Shown here piece by piece: positions 11,794-23,360 of a stretch of 64,000 nt of DNA (the first letter of the stretch is position 1; each line of letters starts with the position of its first letter). The position numbers and the translations under genes were made by a program. Source of the DNA: Periconia sp. R9002. Its lineage: Eukaryota; Ascomycota; Dothideomycetes; Pleosporales; Periconiaceae. The stretch is from positions 62,001 through 126,000 of the forward strand of contig JAMAHW010000080.1 in the NCBI GenBank assembly GCA_023627715.1, written 5' to 3'. The notes below the pieces were generated by a model. That model did no database searches, had not been told where the DNA came from, and worked only from the letters and a program-made list of their open reading frames with translations.

Positions 11794-13199
11794 TCACACA
11801 AACCCATCCACACCACCCGCCCACGTCGCAAACAGCTCCACAGGGAACAGATCCGCAAGATGCTGATACCCCTTAACATTAGGATGCAAGTAATCCCCTG
11901 AATCGTACTCTCTACTCAACTGGCTCGGGATAGCGGGATCCCTCAACCAAACATCAAAGTCGACGACAGCATCGAAGAGGCCGCTCTGGCGAATAAACTC
12001 GTTGATCTTGACGCGCGTGGCCTCGCGGGCCGGGTGCGAGTAGGGCTGGCCGGAGAAGTTTGCGGGGGCGGAGAAGGGGGTGATGGTGGCGGCGAAGACG
12101 GGGATGCCTCGGGCGTGGATGCGGGCGACGATCTGGGCGTAGGCCTGCGTGAGGGCGGTGTAGACGGCGTCTTGGGCGGCGGTGGTGGTGGGCGCGGTGC
12201 CGATGTCGTTGACGCCTTCGAAGAGCAGGGCGTAGCGGACGCCCGGGTGCGAGAGGACGTCGCGCTCGATGCGGCTGAGGGCGTTGGGGCCCAGCCCGTC
12301 GGCCAGGACGCGGTTCCCGCCTGCGGCTTGGTTGGAGATGGCGATGGTGCTGGTGGTGGGGGAGGTTTGCAGGCGGGTGTGGAGGAGGTCGGGCCAGCGG
12401 TTGTTCTTGTCCGTGTCGGAGCCGCGGCCGTCGGTTATGGAGTCTCCCACGATGGCGAGGGTGCCCGAGGTGGGTGGGACCCATGCTTCGATGGATGAGA
12501 GGAAGTACCAGTGTGCTGCGCTCTGGGTGTTGGTGTTTGTGACTGCTAAGGAGGGTGCCGAGACGGCGTTGCCAAACTGCCAATAGCTGGTTGTGCGGCT
12601 ACCTGGATGACCCGTGATGCTGTTCGTTGTTTGGCCATTCTGCAGATAGAGAGTGATGGTGATGACGCTTCGGGGTTTGATTGGGAAATCCAGGGGATCT
12701 GAGACTGCGAGGGCACCGTTGGGTATGGATATCGATTCTTTGCCAGAAAAGGTCACCTTTTGGAGCGTCGACGTTTGGATCTGGTGAATGCCAGCCGTGT
12801 CATTGGCAGGAAGGGCAACCGTCGCGGCTGTTATGGGGAGGTTGGTGACACCGAAAGCGTTTGTTATTCTGATGCGGATTTGCGATGTGCCTACTGACAC
12901 TTTCAAGGTTTGGCGGATCGTCGAGTTGACGAATACAGCACCGCTTTGATTCTATCAGGCTCCATATTAGTTAAGGGTTCGAGTACTTCTAAAAACGAAA
13001 GACGTACGAATGGGGCGGTTGGGAGATTCGCCGGTTCCGTCAGTTGGGGCATTGTTGCCCACGTATCAATCCAATGACCATTGCTCGGATTTGGTTCAAT
13101 GGCTCTTTTGGCAATGGACGGGCGGTTGAGTTCTTCTCCTTGAACGACAACTGCGTGGAGGATTGCTCCTACGAGGAAGAGCAGCGGTGACGTGAACAT
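11794..13199 (-). CDS. Secreted SGNH/GDSL-type esterase
   Basis: Predicted extracellular acyl-ester hydrolase, 449 aa. Exons: 13199-13008 and 12951-11794, with a 56-bp intron. I chose the ATG at 13199 because it begins a clean signal peptide (MFTSPLLFLVGAILHAVVVQ). The in-frame ATG at 13256 would add 19 polar residues in front of it. SGNH blocks are visible: IVGDSITDG with nucleophile Ser about 235, a Gly in the AGGNRVL segment, EGVNDIG with Asn about 311, and the SGDYLHPN block with Asp about 416 and His about 419. The N-terminal half looks like a beta-rich accessory domain, as in bacterial and fungal relatives of this size. The second exon is GC-rich with strong third-position bias, so long reverse-frame ORFs shadow it. 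Substrate unknown; cell-wall or plant acyl esters are an inference. Confidence 0.9.
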
Positions 13200-14224
13200 G
13201 TTGGTCCTCCACAACTCAATTGGTCTCGAACGAAGGCAAATGTGATGCTCGAACATTGTGTGGAAGCATCTCCCTATTTAAAGCCATAGCTTGCCATAAT
13301 AAATTAACGGTGACGCGGAGGTACAGAGCTACGCTGCACAACGAGGACGAATCGAGTAACGGCGTGGAGAGTGAAGCAGATGCAGCAGCGGGGATGCCAG
13401 CAGATTGATGGATAAATTAATCAAGATTGCCAGTCACGGTTAGCGGTTGTGAACTAGAGCCGACCACCAGGAACAGGTGGCCAGCAATTTAACCATCGGC
13501 TCGTGAGGTATGGTTACCCAGATCATGAGGACTTCTAGAAGGCTTTTGACATGGCCGTGATATTCAGGTACCGGACCGAACGAAAAGGAAGGTGGGGTGG
13601 GAGATTCCGTCATCATCCTTGGGGGAAGCGCGAGTACTCGGATAAAAACCATAGAAAGACGAAGCATACCAGCTGCACGGTACATGCACACCCTCCTGTG
13701 TGCTGGATCGATTTTACTAGGACGGAATCTATTCCTGCGGATACTTACAAGCCGACCTGTACTCCCTGGTAAGTTGCAAGACGTGGAAAAATGTATCGCC
13801 GGTCCTCAACCACCACTTCCCGATTGCAAAGTTTCATTTGACATGTTTTCACTCAATCACAAATACTGGAGAAGGAGAAGAAAAAACACGAACCCTTTCC
13901 TGGATTCGTTGGTATCTCGTATTGCTTCGTTCGTTTTGTTGCATGGACAACCTTTGACCAGTCAGAATCGTTTCTGAGGAAGAAAAGATAAGTGTATTGT
14001 GCACACCTGCTTAGAACGCCAACCCACTCTAAAAATTCCAAATCCCATCATCAGGCTCGTTCAAGCTATTCGAGTTGAGCTGGGTGCACAACTCTGCGCT
14101 CGGAGCCCGCAACGTAATCATCCGGTTTGCCGCCAGCCCCAGGTGGACAGTGTTTCCGATGCATTCGTGATGCTCACTCATTATCCATAACGCCATGTTA
14201 CAGCCACCACTGTGGTCGTCGATC
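13200..14224. other. Intergenic region, no gene recognised
   Basis: About 1 kb upstream of the esterase and downstream of the DRAP1-like gene. Short ORFs on both strands (the longest about 126 codons at 13597-13977) have no recognisable domain. It probably holds the esterase promoter. Confidence 0.5.
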
Positions 14225-15104
14225 CTAAGGACTACTGCTTTCTGCCTTCTTTTTCCTCCTGCCAGCGGTTTTCCTCTTCTTCCCATCCACATCCATATCC
14301 TCACCGTCGTTCTTGTCTGCAGCGGGCGCGTCGGCAACTTTGGAAACAATCTCGTTAAGAAAGTCAAACTGCTCGTCCTTGGTAACGGCGTGTTTGAGGT
14401 GGACGGCGCTGACGCGCTTGGAATTGCGCGCTTTGGCTTCGGCGGCGGCTTTGGTGACGAGGGAGATCATGAAGAGCTCGAGTGCTTTGGCTATACAACC
14501 GGGGTTAGCGTGGGAACAAGATAGTTTTTTTTTTATACAAAAGCAAGTCACAAGGAGAGTCGAGGCCACGGAAGAAAAGAAGAAAAAAATACAGGGCAGA
14601 GGGAGGGAGGAGCTTACAAACGACAACGGGGGTGACTTGGGCGACCTTGCCAACGTCGTCGTCGGCTTGCATGATGCGTTTTATGCGAGCGACGGGGAAG
14701 TGGACTGTGATGTTGACATTGTCTGCACCGGGCGGCAGGGTGGCGGCGGAGCCATTGCCCTCTTTCCGCTTGCCTCTAGACTTGTCGGAGGATTCGGGGT
14801 AATAGTCTCCATCCTGCATGGTGTCTGAGGGGTGGGCACCCCGCGGCATGAAGGTGGGCTGGGGGTAGGGTGCCGAGGGGTAGGCGGCGGTGGTGGTGGT
14901 GGTGGGAAAGGAGTGGTCGGGGAGTTGTTTGTGCGGGTGGGCGGGACTGGAGGCGGGCGGAGAGTAGGGCAGCGGGTGGGAGATGGAGCCTCTATAGCCA
15001 CGGTGCTGGGGATGCTCCGACTCGGTGGCGGTCGCGTTGTAGCTCGACAGGTCTCCAGAAAGATCAGGACTTTGAGGAGCCCAGGTCGCGTCAGTGGCCT
15101 GCAT
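14225..15104 (-). CDS. NC2-alpha/DRAP1-like histone-fold transcription repressor
   Basis: Predicted nuclear subunit of negative cofactor 2, which binds TBP on promoter DNA and blocks pre-initiation complex assembly. Exons: 15104-14618 and 14490-14225 (127-bp intron), 250 aa. Residues about 1-130 are a low-complexity Pro/Ser/His/Tyr leader. The histone fold starts at about 135 with [20 protein letters not shown], continues across the splice with [17 protein letters not shown], and ends in the [10 protein letters not shown] and [11 protein letters not shown] helices. The tail carries a basic cluster ([12 protein letters not shown]) likely to act in nuclear import. Splicing restores VVVSKALELF exactly across the domain. 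A CBF/NF-Y-type Dpb3/Dpb4 subunit is the alternative, but the order and the KRIMQ...DDVGKV block favour NC2-alpha. Confidence 0.88.
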
Positions 15105-16639
15105 GTTCTGGCTGGGGACTAGTCTTTTAAAAAGGGCCTCTGGCAGACGGGCGGAGGACTGGGATTGGGCGCTTTAGCGACGCGTTGTCCTGTCTAGCAG
15201 GCTGGCCGGTGCGTTTTTTTGCTGTTCCCGCCGCGTCTCCTCTTTTTTATTTTTATTTTGCAGTCGCACAGGCGCGGCTGGGCCGCAGAGGGGATAGTGA
15301 GGGCGGGCGAGGGGGGGAGGGAGCGTGCTTTGTTCAGGGCGGTGAGGGGGCAGAAAATGCGTCAAGTAAGTAGTGTCTACTACGAGTGAAAGAAAAACTT
15401 CAAGGTTGGTTGAGAGCTCGAGTGTGGATCCTGTCGCACTGCGGGGCAGCAGCTTATGTATGTATGTATTAGCTACGTAGGCACAGGACTAGGACGTTTC
15501 TGCCTACCCTCCCCTCCCCTCCCCTACCCTAACCCTGCGCCCCCCTAGTTAACGTATCAGTGAATGGTAAATCGACGAGGCATGCCATGAATGGTGAGGG
15601 CTGAGGTCATAGACTGATGACGCTCGCCAGGGTAATGAATGCGTGCCTCCACAGTACGCGTATTTAGCTATTCACATATTCCTAATTACTCAACATGGCA
15701 CTGCACCGTCGTGAATAAATGTACGTATTCAACCCTCTTTCGCCTTGTCAGTTTACCGGTGCCAGATACCTGCTTGGAACAAAGCCTGCATGCATGCTGA
15801 AAGAGTGATGGGGCGGCAAAAACCCGCGGATGCGTTTGCCAAGTCCAGCCGCAACGTCCCTTCCATGCTCGTACAGTACATACCTATGTAATGCAATGTG
15901 CATGCAATTCCTTCCTCGAGTCCGCCCGCCCGCCTTCCCGCCTTGTCTCCCTTTGCACGCCCGCCCACCTGCCTGCCCGTTCCCCCCCGGCGGCTCGTGC
16001 CTGCCTCTTTCTCACCCCTCCCTCTCTCCCTCCTTCCTTTCTCCTCTTCATCTTCGCGCCCATTCACCCTCCCTCCCGTACCGACCTTCATCGAATCCAT
16101 CTCCCTCTCCATTACAATTTCATGTGCAATTGTATCATCATCCATCCGTAATATTAAGTCTCATGGTCGCTGTGCAGGCTGGGTGAATCGCGCTGGGTTG
16201 GGTGATGACAAGAGCAAGCCATAGACTTTGGATCCCGCGACAGCTTTGAACCGCCGTCGCGGGGCCTGCTGACGGCCTTCTGGGGCCCTCGCGCCGCCGT
16301 TGCACCATGAAGCCCGCTGCCAAAGCACAAGTGCACATTCGGCAATGTCAATTGCTACGTCTGTCTGTACGCTGCTCCCCAGCTGTGGTTCCGTCCTGCC
16401 TCGGCGGCTGCAGGCGTCGTTGATGGTAAATGACTTGATCTAATCTGACGACCTATTGAAGAGTCTCCTTTTTTTTTCTCTCGCTCCAGTCCCCTTTTTT
16501 CACTCTCTGGCGCGCCACCACCATCATTACTGTATCTATCTTCTATACCTTCGAAGGCCAAGGGTGTCTTGGTAACGTTTTGGGTCGCCCTGCAATGGCA
16601 CTGGCAAACATTCACGCATCATCTCACATCGCACTTCCA
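15105..16639. other. Intergenic region, GC-rich and pyrimidine-rich, no gene recognised
   Basis: About 1.5 kb. It contains the 5' region of the DRAP1-like gene, a C-rich tract (about 15506-15545) with one ccctaaccct, and a long CT-rich segment (about 15915-16080). Overlapping ORFs here have biased composition on both strands and no domains. I see nothing supportable as a gene. Confidence 0.5.
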
Positions 16640-17928
16640 TCACGTGTCTTTGGTCCAGCTGCCGTCCTCCTTGGGTCCTTCGCGCTGGCTGCCTTCCCTC
16701 CTCCACGTCTCCGCGAGACCGGCCTTCGGATCCTCATCCAAATGTCCGCGGAGGCGTCGGAGGTCCAAAACAGCTGCTCGGATGCGCATGGTGCACTCTT
16801 TGCGCAGTTCTACCGCCTCTTTGGAATGTTTGAGTGTGTCATTCAACACCCCTACTTCCAGCTTTCCACTTTTCTTTTCTTCCTGCTCGCACAGCTGTCT
16901 CCATCTCCGACGCAGATCCCCAAACACCTTTTCCCCGTCCAATCGATCCCCAAACGTAATGCTAATGCTGTTGAAAGGGCGCGGTAGGAAGCGCGGAAAC
17001 GTACGGGACTCATGCATGACTTGCTCTGGACCTTCGATCCACATGGGCACAACGTCTGGCATGGGATCGCTCTCGAGTATCAGACGCGAAACTCCCCACT
17101 TGAAATATCTCATGGTATGGTCCTTGTGTTGATGGATCATGCCTTCGGGGAAAATGTGCACCCAGGCATGCCGCCGGTTTAGATAGGCTGAAGGCGAAGG
17201 AAACGTGTCTTGCCCATTCGTCGAGAAGGTGAGATGACCACCAGTAAAAGGGTCAGCGAGGTCGGGGCTTTTGAGAGACTTGTCCGGCGATTGGGAAGCT
17301 TCGTCGACTCGTGTAAAGGGCCCGCGCGAGAGAAGCCTGATGGCTTGTGTAATGGTGGGTTGGAAGAGGCCGCCGTGCTGCGAATGCGCCGAGCGATGCG
17401 TAGGCAGAACCTGCCCAAGAGTGAAGAACGTAGAAAGTCCCCTAGAAAAGAAGGGTCAGCATTGAATTATGTATGGTCATAAGAATCGTACTTGTTCGTA
17501 AAACACAAATCGTAGCTCCCTAAACCCCAGCGCATGTTATCCGGATTCAAAAGGTATGAGACGGGCAGGATTCCCCATATCAATGGGTCATCGAGTCTGT
17601 TTGTGGCATCGAGAATCAGCTCTGAGCTCGGTCATGATCGCGTAGGTAAGAGACGTACGTACACGGAGACGTGGTTGGATACTACACGAGTCAGTCTTTT
17701 CTTCATTGGAAATACATGTGATCGCCTACCTGTGATCAGCCCTCGCTGCCTTCCCTCGACATCTTGTCGCTCATCCAGCAATTCCAAAAACTTGTCCAGC
17801 CCGGGGGATTCGCTGCGACTCAATCCCTTCAAAAACCCTCTGCATAGTAGGCCGACGGTCCCTATCGCAAAGGTAGAGCCAGCGCGCCATAAACCGCTAG
17901 GAGCATCGGGATGCTCTTCGGGCTCCAT
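16640..17928 (-). CDS. TAZ1: Tafazzin-type phospholipid-lysophospholipid acyltransferase
   Basis: Predicted mitochondrial membrane transacylase that remodels cardiolipin acyl chains. Exons: 17928-17730, 17681-17663, 17596-17492, 17441-16640, encoding 374 aa. The second exon is only 19 nt and carries the acyltransferase motif: splicing gives NHVSVLDDPLIWG with the catalytic H-x4-D pair at His70 and Asp75. The FPEG motif follows at about 205-208 (HIFPEGMIHQ), then the VPMWIEG block. The C-terminal part is charged and probably helical, and longer than in animal tafazzin. The ATG at 17928 opens the frame, and the TGA is read as KDT-stop at 16640. It is divergent from the NOSIP-like gene across about 350 bp. 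The symbol rests on family identity; a related PlsC acyltransferase is possible but less likely. Confidence 0.9.
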
Positions 17929-18275
17929 TGAATATTAGTGATTAGCGAGTGTATGAATGAAAACATGAATGTTGAAATGTTGAAAAGTCGGCGCGATTGC
18001 GATCTCCCGGGAAAGAAGCGTTGGCGCGCCCGCGCCACGTGTGGCAAGCGCGAAGTTCCCGAGGCCCCGACGTCACATCAACTTTTCCGACTGGGCAACA
18101 CTGTACCAACGACTTGAACCATTTTCGTTGATAGAGGTCCATTTTGGGGAATAAGAGTCAGTTTTGGATGGTCGCGTACAGACGGGCAAACGCTCTAATT
18201 CTCAACAACCTCATCCGCAGACCTACCATCAGTGAACAGCCACCATACATCTCAACCTCAACCACTACCCCTGCC
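17929..18275. promoter_or_regulatory. Divergent promoter region between tafazzin and NOSIP-like genes
   Basis: This 347-bp spacer separates two outward-reading start codons. It is GC-rich near 18010-18080 and includes a cgcgccacgtgtggc stretch and a TGACGTCA-like cgacgtcaca. No TATA box is evident. Confidence 0.55.
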
Positions 18276-19379
18276 ATGCCGCCTCCAAAAACTATATTCA
18301 CAGCTCACGAGCGGAATAACCTGAAATCAAATTGGGGCTCACAGTCCAGTCGTCTCACGCGCGACTCCTTCCTTCCCTTTGGATCCTGTCAGCTCTGTCT
18401 TCTTAATGCTGTTGACCCAGTATGCTGTCCATCTGGCGATCTGTTCTGCCGAGAGTGTGCCATGAAAAATCTCCTGGAACAACGCAAGGAAATCAAACGT
18501 CTTGAAAAGGTTGCATTGCGACGCCGTGAGGAAGAGGAGGAACAGCGGGCCCGTGACGAAGAAGAGGCGCGGCAGAGGGCGGTCGCCGATTTCGAGGCCG
18601 TGCAGATGGGTTTGGAAGTCAAGATAGGAGCCGGAGGCAAAATCGTTGGAAGAGAAAAAGGAAGGATCTTAATTGAACAAAACGCCAAAGATAGCCCCGG
18701 AGCTTCAGACTCCTCATCGCGAGGCCAAAAACGCAAGTTCGAAATCGACGAGGAAGAGCTCAAGCGCATCGCCCAGGAAGAGCGAAGTCGTGCAAAGCTA
18801 GCTCTTGAGGAGGAAAAGCAAGCAGCAAAACCTCACCTGCCGAGTTTCTGGGTCCCCGGCAAGACCCCCGACCAGAACTATGCCCGCGATGGCGAGAAAC
18901 GTGACCACCCAATGTGTCCCTCAAGCTCCGCCGACAATCCTCACGCGCTGTCCCTCAAAACACTTGTCACTGTTTCTTTCAACACCGACAAATCATCATC
19001 CAAGTCAGAAAGGCCTGTGCCTACGTGTCCGAGCTGCAAAAAAACTCTGACAAACGCTACGAAAGCCATGGTCGCTATTCCATGTGGCCACGTCATCTGC
19101 AAGCCGTGCGTCGACCGCTTCATGAAGCCCGAGCTCCGTCATCATCGCGATTTACACGACGAAGGGCCCGAGCCAGACTCCATTCACTGCTATGTGTGCG
19201 ACGCGGACCTCACCGGTCGTGCCACTGGAGAAGACAAAACCAAGGACGGCAAGAAGAGCAAGAAGGACAAAGACAAAGGCGTCAAGCCGGGATTGGTGGA
19301 GATTCGCAGTGAGGGCACAGGATTTGCCAGCGGCGGCAAAGCGGTTGTTAAGAGGGATGGCGTGGCGTTCCAGGTCTAG
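18276..19379 (+). CDS. NOSIP-like RING/U-box zinc-finger protein
   Basis: Predicted nuclear ubiquitin-ligase-like or splicing-associated protein of the NOSIP family, intronless, 367 aa from the ATG at 18276. Residues about 8-35 match the family N-terminus (FTAHERNNLKSNWGSQ and RLTRDSFLPFG). A split U-box follows with C38QLC41, CCPSGDLFCREC, then NLLEQRKEIKRLE. A charged coiled region spans about 65-190. The C-terminal RING half has CPSCKKTL, IPCGHVICKPC and CYVCDADL. An in-frame ATG at 18144 would add 44 residues that do not look like the family, so I did not use it. It shares its promoter region with tafazzin. Confidence 0.87.
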   Translation: MPPPKTIFTAHERNNLKSNWGSQSSRLTRDSFLPFGSCQLCLLNAVDPVCCPSGDLFCRECAMKNLLEQRKEIKRLEKVALRRREEEEEQRARDEEEARQRAVADFEAVQMGLEVKIGAGGKIVGREKGRILIEQNAKDSPGASDSSSRGQKRKFEIDEEELKRIAQEERSRAKLALEEEKQAAKPHLPSFWVPGKTPDQNYARDGEKRDHPMCPSSSADNPHALSLKTLVTVSFNTDKSSSKSERPVPTCPSCKKTLTNATKAMVAIPCGHVICKPCVDRFMKPELRHHRDLHDEGPEPDSIHCYVCDADLTGRATGEDKTKDGKKSKKDKDKGVKPGLVEIRSEGTGFASGGKAVVKRDGVAFQV

Positions 19380-19648
19380 ATACGTGCGCTCTTCTGCTAT
19401 ATCGATTCAGGGAGGTGCAAAATGTAGTGTGGAATATTGGCGTAGAGGAGCGCGAATACCAACGATACCCCCCTTCTTATTGGAACAGCTAACGAACATC
19501 AATACTCTTGTATGCCCTTTGTGATATCTAACTGCCTTCGTCGTGCTCCCTAGTCATACCTCTGTACCACCTCCCGCCCGCCCATCATATCCAACACACT
19601 CACACGCTGACGTAGACCTCCGCAGCACTTGTAATACGAACAAAAGGA

Positions 19649-19656
19649 TATAAAAA
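19649..19656 (+). promoter_or_regulatory. TATA box with pyrimidine-rich initiator downstream
   Basis: tataaaaa is followed 20-50 bp later by a CT-rich run (cttcttctttcttccacacc), the usual arrangement of a strong fungal promoter. The first ATG downstream (19724) is closed by a stop after five codons. Confidence 0.5.
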
Positions 19657-22600
19657 GACGCCTACCTTCCATTCTCCTCGTCTTCTTCTTTCTTCCACAC
19701 CACACACGAAAACATAATTGAATATGTTCCCAAATATGTGATCCCCGAATATGTTTCTATCTATGGGATCCCTGGGGGCGAGGGTCGGTCAAATATGCGG
19801 CTTTTGACCAAGGTCACCATCGAACACCTTCATCATCATTTAGTTTTTTGTTCGTCGCCGATCTGCCAGGAACTTTGCCATTGTTTTGTTTTTGCGGCAC
19901 CCTTGGATCGACCCTCCTAACGGCTGGAAGAATTTGTTCACTCCGAAAGGTGCCGAGTTGGAGGCCCTGCTGGATCGCCTGGAGCGTTATGGCCATGATT
20001 TGTGAGGGGGAGGAGGGAGTTGCTTGATCTCGTCGTCGCGAGCCATTTTGTGGTGGGTGCCGCTGACGACAAGCATGGGGATCTGGCCATGAAACTCGAG
20101 AACATAAAATCCGAGCCTTCCTCGACTACGACAGTTCCACGCAGCGCCGAGAATCTCAGTGTCTGGCCTGCTACAAGCCCAGGACTTCCGTTGTATGAGG
20201 AAGACTCGGACGAGTTCCCTGACATGGTCAAAGTCGGGAGGCGGAGACAACGACGACGGCGATTTTCCGGCGAGTGGAAAGCCACCGTATGGGGTTCTGT
20301 GGCTTCTGCCTCTCTCCTTATCAGACTGTGGAGGGTCGAGATGATGAGAGTGTTCGCTCTGGGATGGAGTTGGGGGAGGGCGCGACCACTATTCCATGAT
20401 TTGTACGGCAGCTCATCATTGAAAGCGCCGAATGGAATTTTCTTTTGCGGCACGGCCTATTCCGCCATGTCCTGGACTATTTTGCTGGGATAAGTAACGG
20501 GGAGACGAATGAGTATATTCGGCAGCGGCAGCTTGTTGAGCTTCCTAACCAACCAAATGACGCCAACCATCAACCCAATTTGTCACGAGGCAACAATCAG
20601 TTTCTGCCTCTTCCTCTCTCTCCGGAGCAACAAAACATCCCATCTCCATCCCCAACATCCATCGGCACCCCATTTGGCCCCCAACCTCGTCCTCCTAGTC
20701 CAGCCGCTGGAAGAAATTTGTATACCCAGCGCGAGAACATTGCGTCTGCCCTCTCCACATTTACCTTCGTCTCCCCGGATTGTTTCTGGCGTCATGGGCA
20801 TGAGCTTCTCCCCTCCCCCTCCTCGCGATCCTCCAGCCAATTTGTGTTAGCGGAGACAGAGAGCGGCCATATTTTGTTTTGTTTCTTCTGGGGAAGAGAG
20901 AGAAAGAACAGTCCCCACGGGAGACCGTCCTTTGGGAACCTATGTCTGCGACGCGTTGTTTCTCCCGTCAGCCAGACAACGGTCTGTATTAGTTCCACCC
21001 TGATTTGTTTGCGGTGGTGTCACAGGCTCCCCCATTTCCCGACAGCAACACCTTCTAATGTGTTGTTGGGTTCGGGTGGGGAGGGAAAGAGCGTCCGTCC
21101 TTGTTTTGTTTTGTGTCGGAGTCTGCGAGACTTTCCTTCCTATGTTTGGCTGCCCGAGAACCTTTTTAGTCGGTTTGTGTCCTTTTTTTGGCGCGGAAAC
21201 CATGAGTTGCCTATAGCGTTTCTGAATCTCAATCTCGTGATCCAGAAGTCAAGTCAGAGTTTCCAGGATTTGGTGTTTTTGTCTTTGGAAATGTGCGCGG
21301 CAAGAGTTTGGCAGTCTTCTTAGGATGCCTTTTGTTTGGTTGATGAGGGGAATTGGCAGAAAGGAAAGCCCGATACCAGAGGGCCCAGATATTTTGCCTG
21401 TTCTTGTTTCTGGTGTTCGTGTTGGGATGCTGTTCGTCTTGAGGGTGTTGATAGGGACATGTCCGAGCCAAAAAAAAAATCGAAGAAGCTGAATTTGTGG
21501 GATGCTTTTCCTGGCTTGGATATTTTTGCTCTTTTGGAAGAGACTCGAAAAGTTTGATTGTTGTCGCGGTCGAGAGGGCGATGTCATGAACTGTTTGATC
21601 GATGACGATGATGGGGCTCCCGGGCAGGGCCTCCTTTTCGAATTCGGAAGTTTGTTTGTTTGGGGGGGAAGTGCAAATTCTGAGCACGAATATGTAGTGG
21701 AGAGGAATACGACGTTGATCCAGCTCGAGGGATTCTTTTTATATTTGGGAACCGTTTTGCTGCCGTCAATTGGTTGTGTCCGAGGCTCTTGTTTCCGGAC
21801 ATTGGTGGCAATGCATGTCCGAGCTGGAAACTTCTTTCTCGACAGGCATGAAGTGGGGCGATGACACTGGTGTTGACCCGCCTCGTCAGGTGCAGAACCA
21901 AACCAAATGATGACGGAAAGTTGGCCAGTGTCTCAGGGAGTGGGGACCTGAGGCTTGCTCAAATTGCCAGGGATTGGTGGAGCTGCGTTCAGTATGACCA
22001 AGCTCTAGCATCTTATAATTTGAAATTTGCTTGTTACCGTCAACAAATATGTGGCCGAAACATTTTTCTTCGGCGGTTGACGAAGGCGCTCATCATTTAT
22101 CTGAGCTGTTGGGATGTGAACTCGATTTGTGTGTCGTTGTTGCTGTTCGGAAGACGTGTCTGATCACGCGCCTCATTCCTCGAAACCAACCCAGGGGAAT
22201 TTTTACCAGCAGCGGCCCTGGCTACTTCCTGGCCGGAAGAGTCATATCTACGCCTATCCACAATGCACGAGAGCAAGCGTTATTGCGACGATTGTCAGAC
22301 CAAGCTCTGGCCTACTGAAGGAGAGTGAGGATGACTGCATCAATGTTGAACAGTAATTTGTTATGGGGTGGCGCCGGAGCTTTATGTCCAGCTCCTCTTG
22401 CCTTTGCCCCTCTTACCTCATGACCGGCGGAACTGTGATATACAGCCCCTACGATTTTGGAAGATTCAGATGAATTTTCAAACATCCCATGAGAGATACC
22501 CTTGCCACCACCCTCAGTTCAGAAACTCGTCACTCCAAATTTCAGCAGACACTCCGAATCAATTTGTTAGGGGTGCAAGGGGTGATCTGCTACCATATTA

Positions 22601-23179
22601 TCTCATCATCGCTATACAACCCAAATTATGGCCGGCATTACAAGCAGTGAAATATGTACTTCTGGATGGGCTTCAATTCGGGATTTCACAATGTTTGAGG
22701 GGTACCTGGCGACGGAATGTGTGGAGGTGGAAAAGTTCGAAACCGCTATTTAGAAATTTTCGTCAAAATTTGCGTGTCAATTTGTAGGGAACATGACGAC
22801 GAAATTAGATCGAAGATTGCCTTCAGCGATGTTATGCTGGGAGTCGGCCCAGAGACACACGTCTTCCTATACCCCCCCCCCCCCTCCCCCCCTCAACCGA
22901 CGATTGGATACCCACCCAGACGTCAACTGCAATTTTGTTTTTTCGCAGTCGAATTTGGAAGAGGATGAGGCGACAGGAGAACGCCAGCGGCCATCCTCCA
23001 AACGCTGTCCCAAGCATCTCTCACCCAGACATATTCCGTCTGTTACGGGTGAACCTCAAGTACAGAATATGACAATCTGGCTAGATACTGAACTCAAATT
23101 TTGCACAATTGGATGTATACTAATATATACGTAATGAAATTTCGAGTTTGCAGTTACTATCTAAATCCTTCTGTCACCA

Positions 23180-23360
23180 AACCTCTATTGCTATCGCATT
23201 TTTATATATTAACCTATGTGCCGCGTTTATCTTAGACCTTCTTTAACCGCTAACACGCTAAGGAGTATTATGATTAATATACCTAGTATTTAAGATAAGT
23301 ATAGATAGAAAAATATATTATATTTATAAAATATTTCTAAAATAGATATCTAGTATATAA
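23180..23360. other. AT-rich, TpA-rich island
   Basis: A run of tatatatt, ttataaaata and related words with very few G or C, in sharp contrast to its flanks. The composition is what repeat-induced point mutation leaves in Pezizomycotina repeats. No transposon protein can be read. Confidence 0.5.

Noticed and set aside
10964..11866. 300-codon plus-strand ORF between kinase and esterase
   Set aside because: Its composition follows T-, CT- and AC-rich simple sequence. It runs through microsatellites and into the reverse strand of the esterase, and no domain is visible.
12034..12586. Long GC-rich ORFs opposite the esterase exon
   Set aside because: They are mirror frames of a strongly codon-biased exon. 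The SGNH motifs fix the real frame.
13200..13256. Upstream ATG of the esterase
   Set aside because: It would bury the signal peptide behind 19 polar residues.
14832..15122. Gly-rich plus-strand ORF opposite the DRAP1-like leader
   Set aside because: It is a reverse shadow of the Pro/Ser-rich exon 1 of the minus-strand gene.
15506..15545. Telomere-like ccctaaccct tract
   Set aside because: Only a single TTAGGG-type unit occurs inside a C-rich run, so there is no evidence of an interstitial telomere.
20445..21323. 292-codon plus-strand ORF
   Set aside because: There is no motif, no plausible promoter at its start, and competing ORFs overlap it on both strands. Kept only as part of the uncharacterised stretch.
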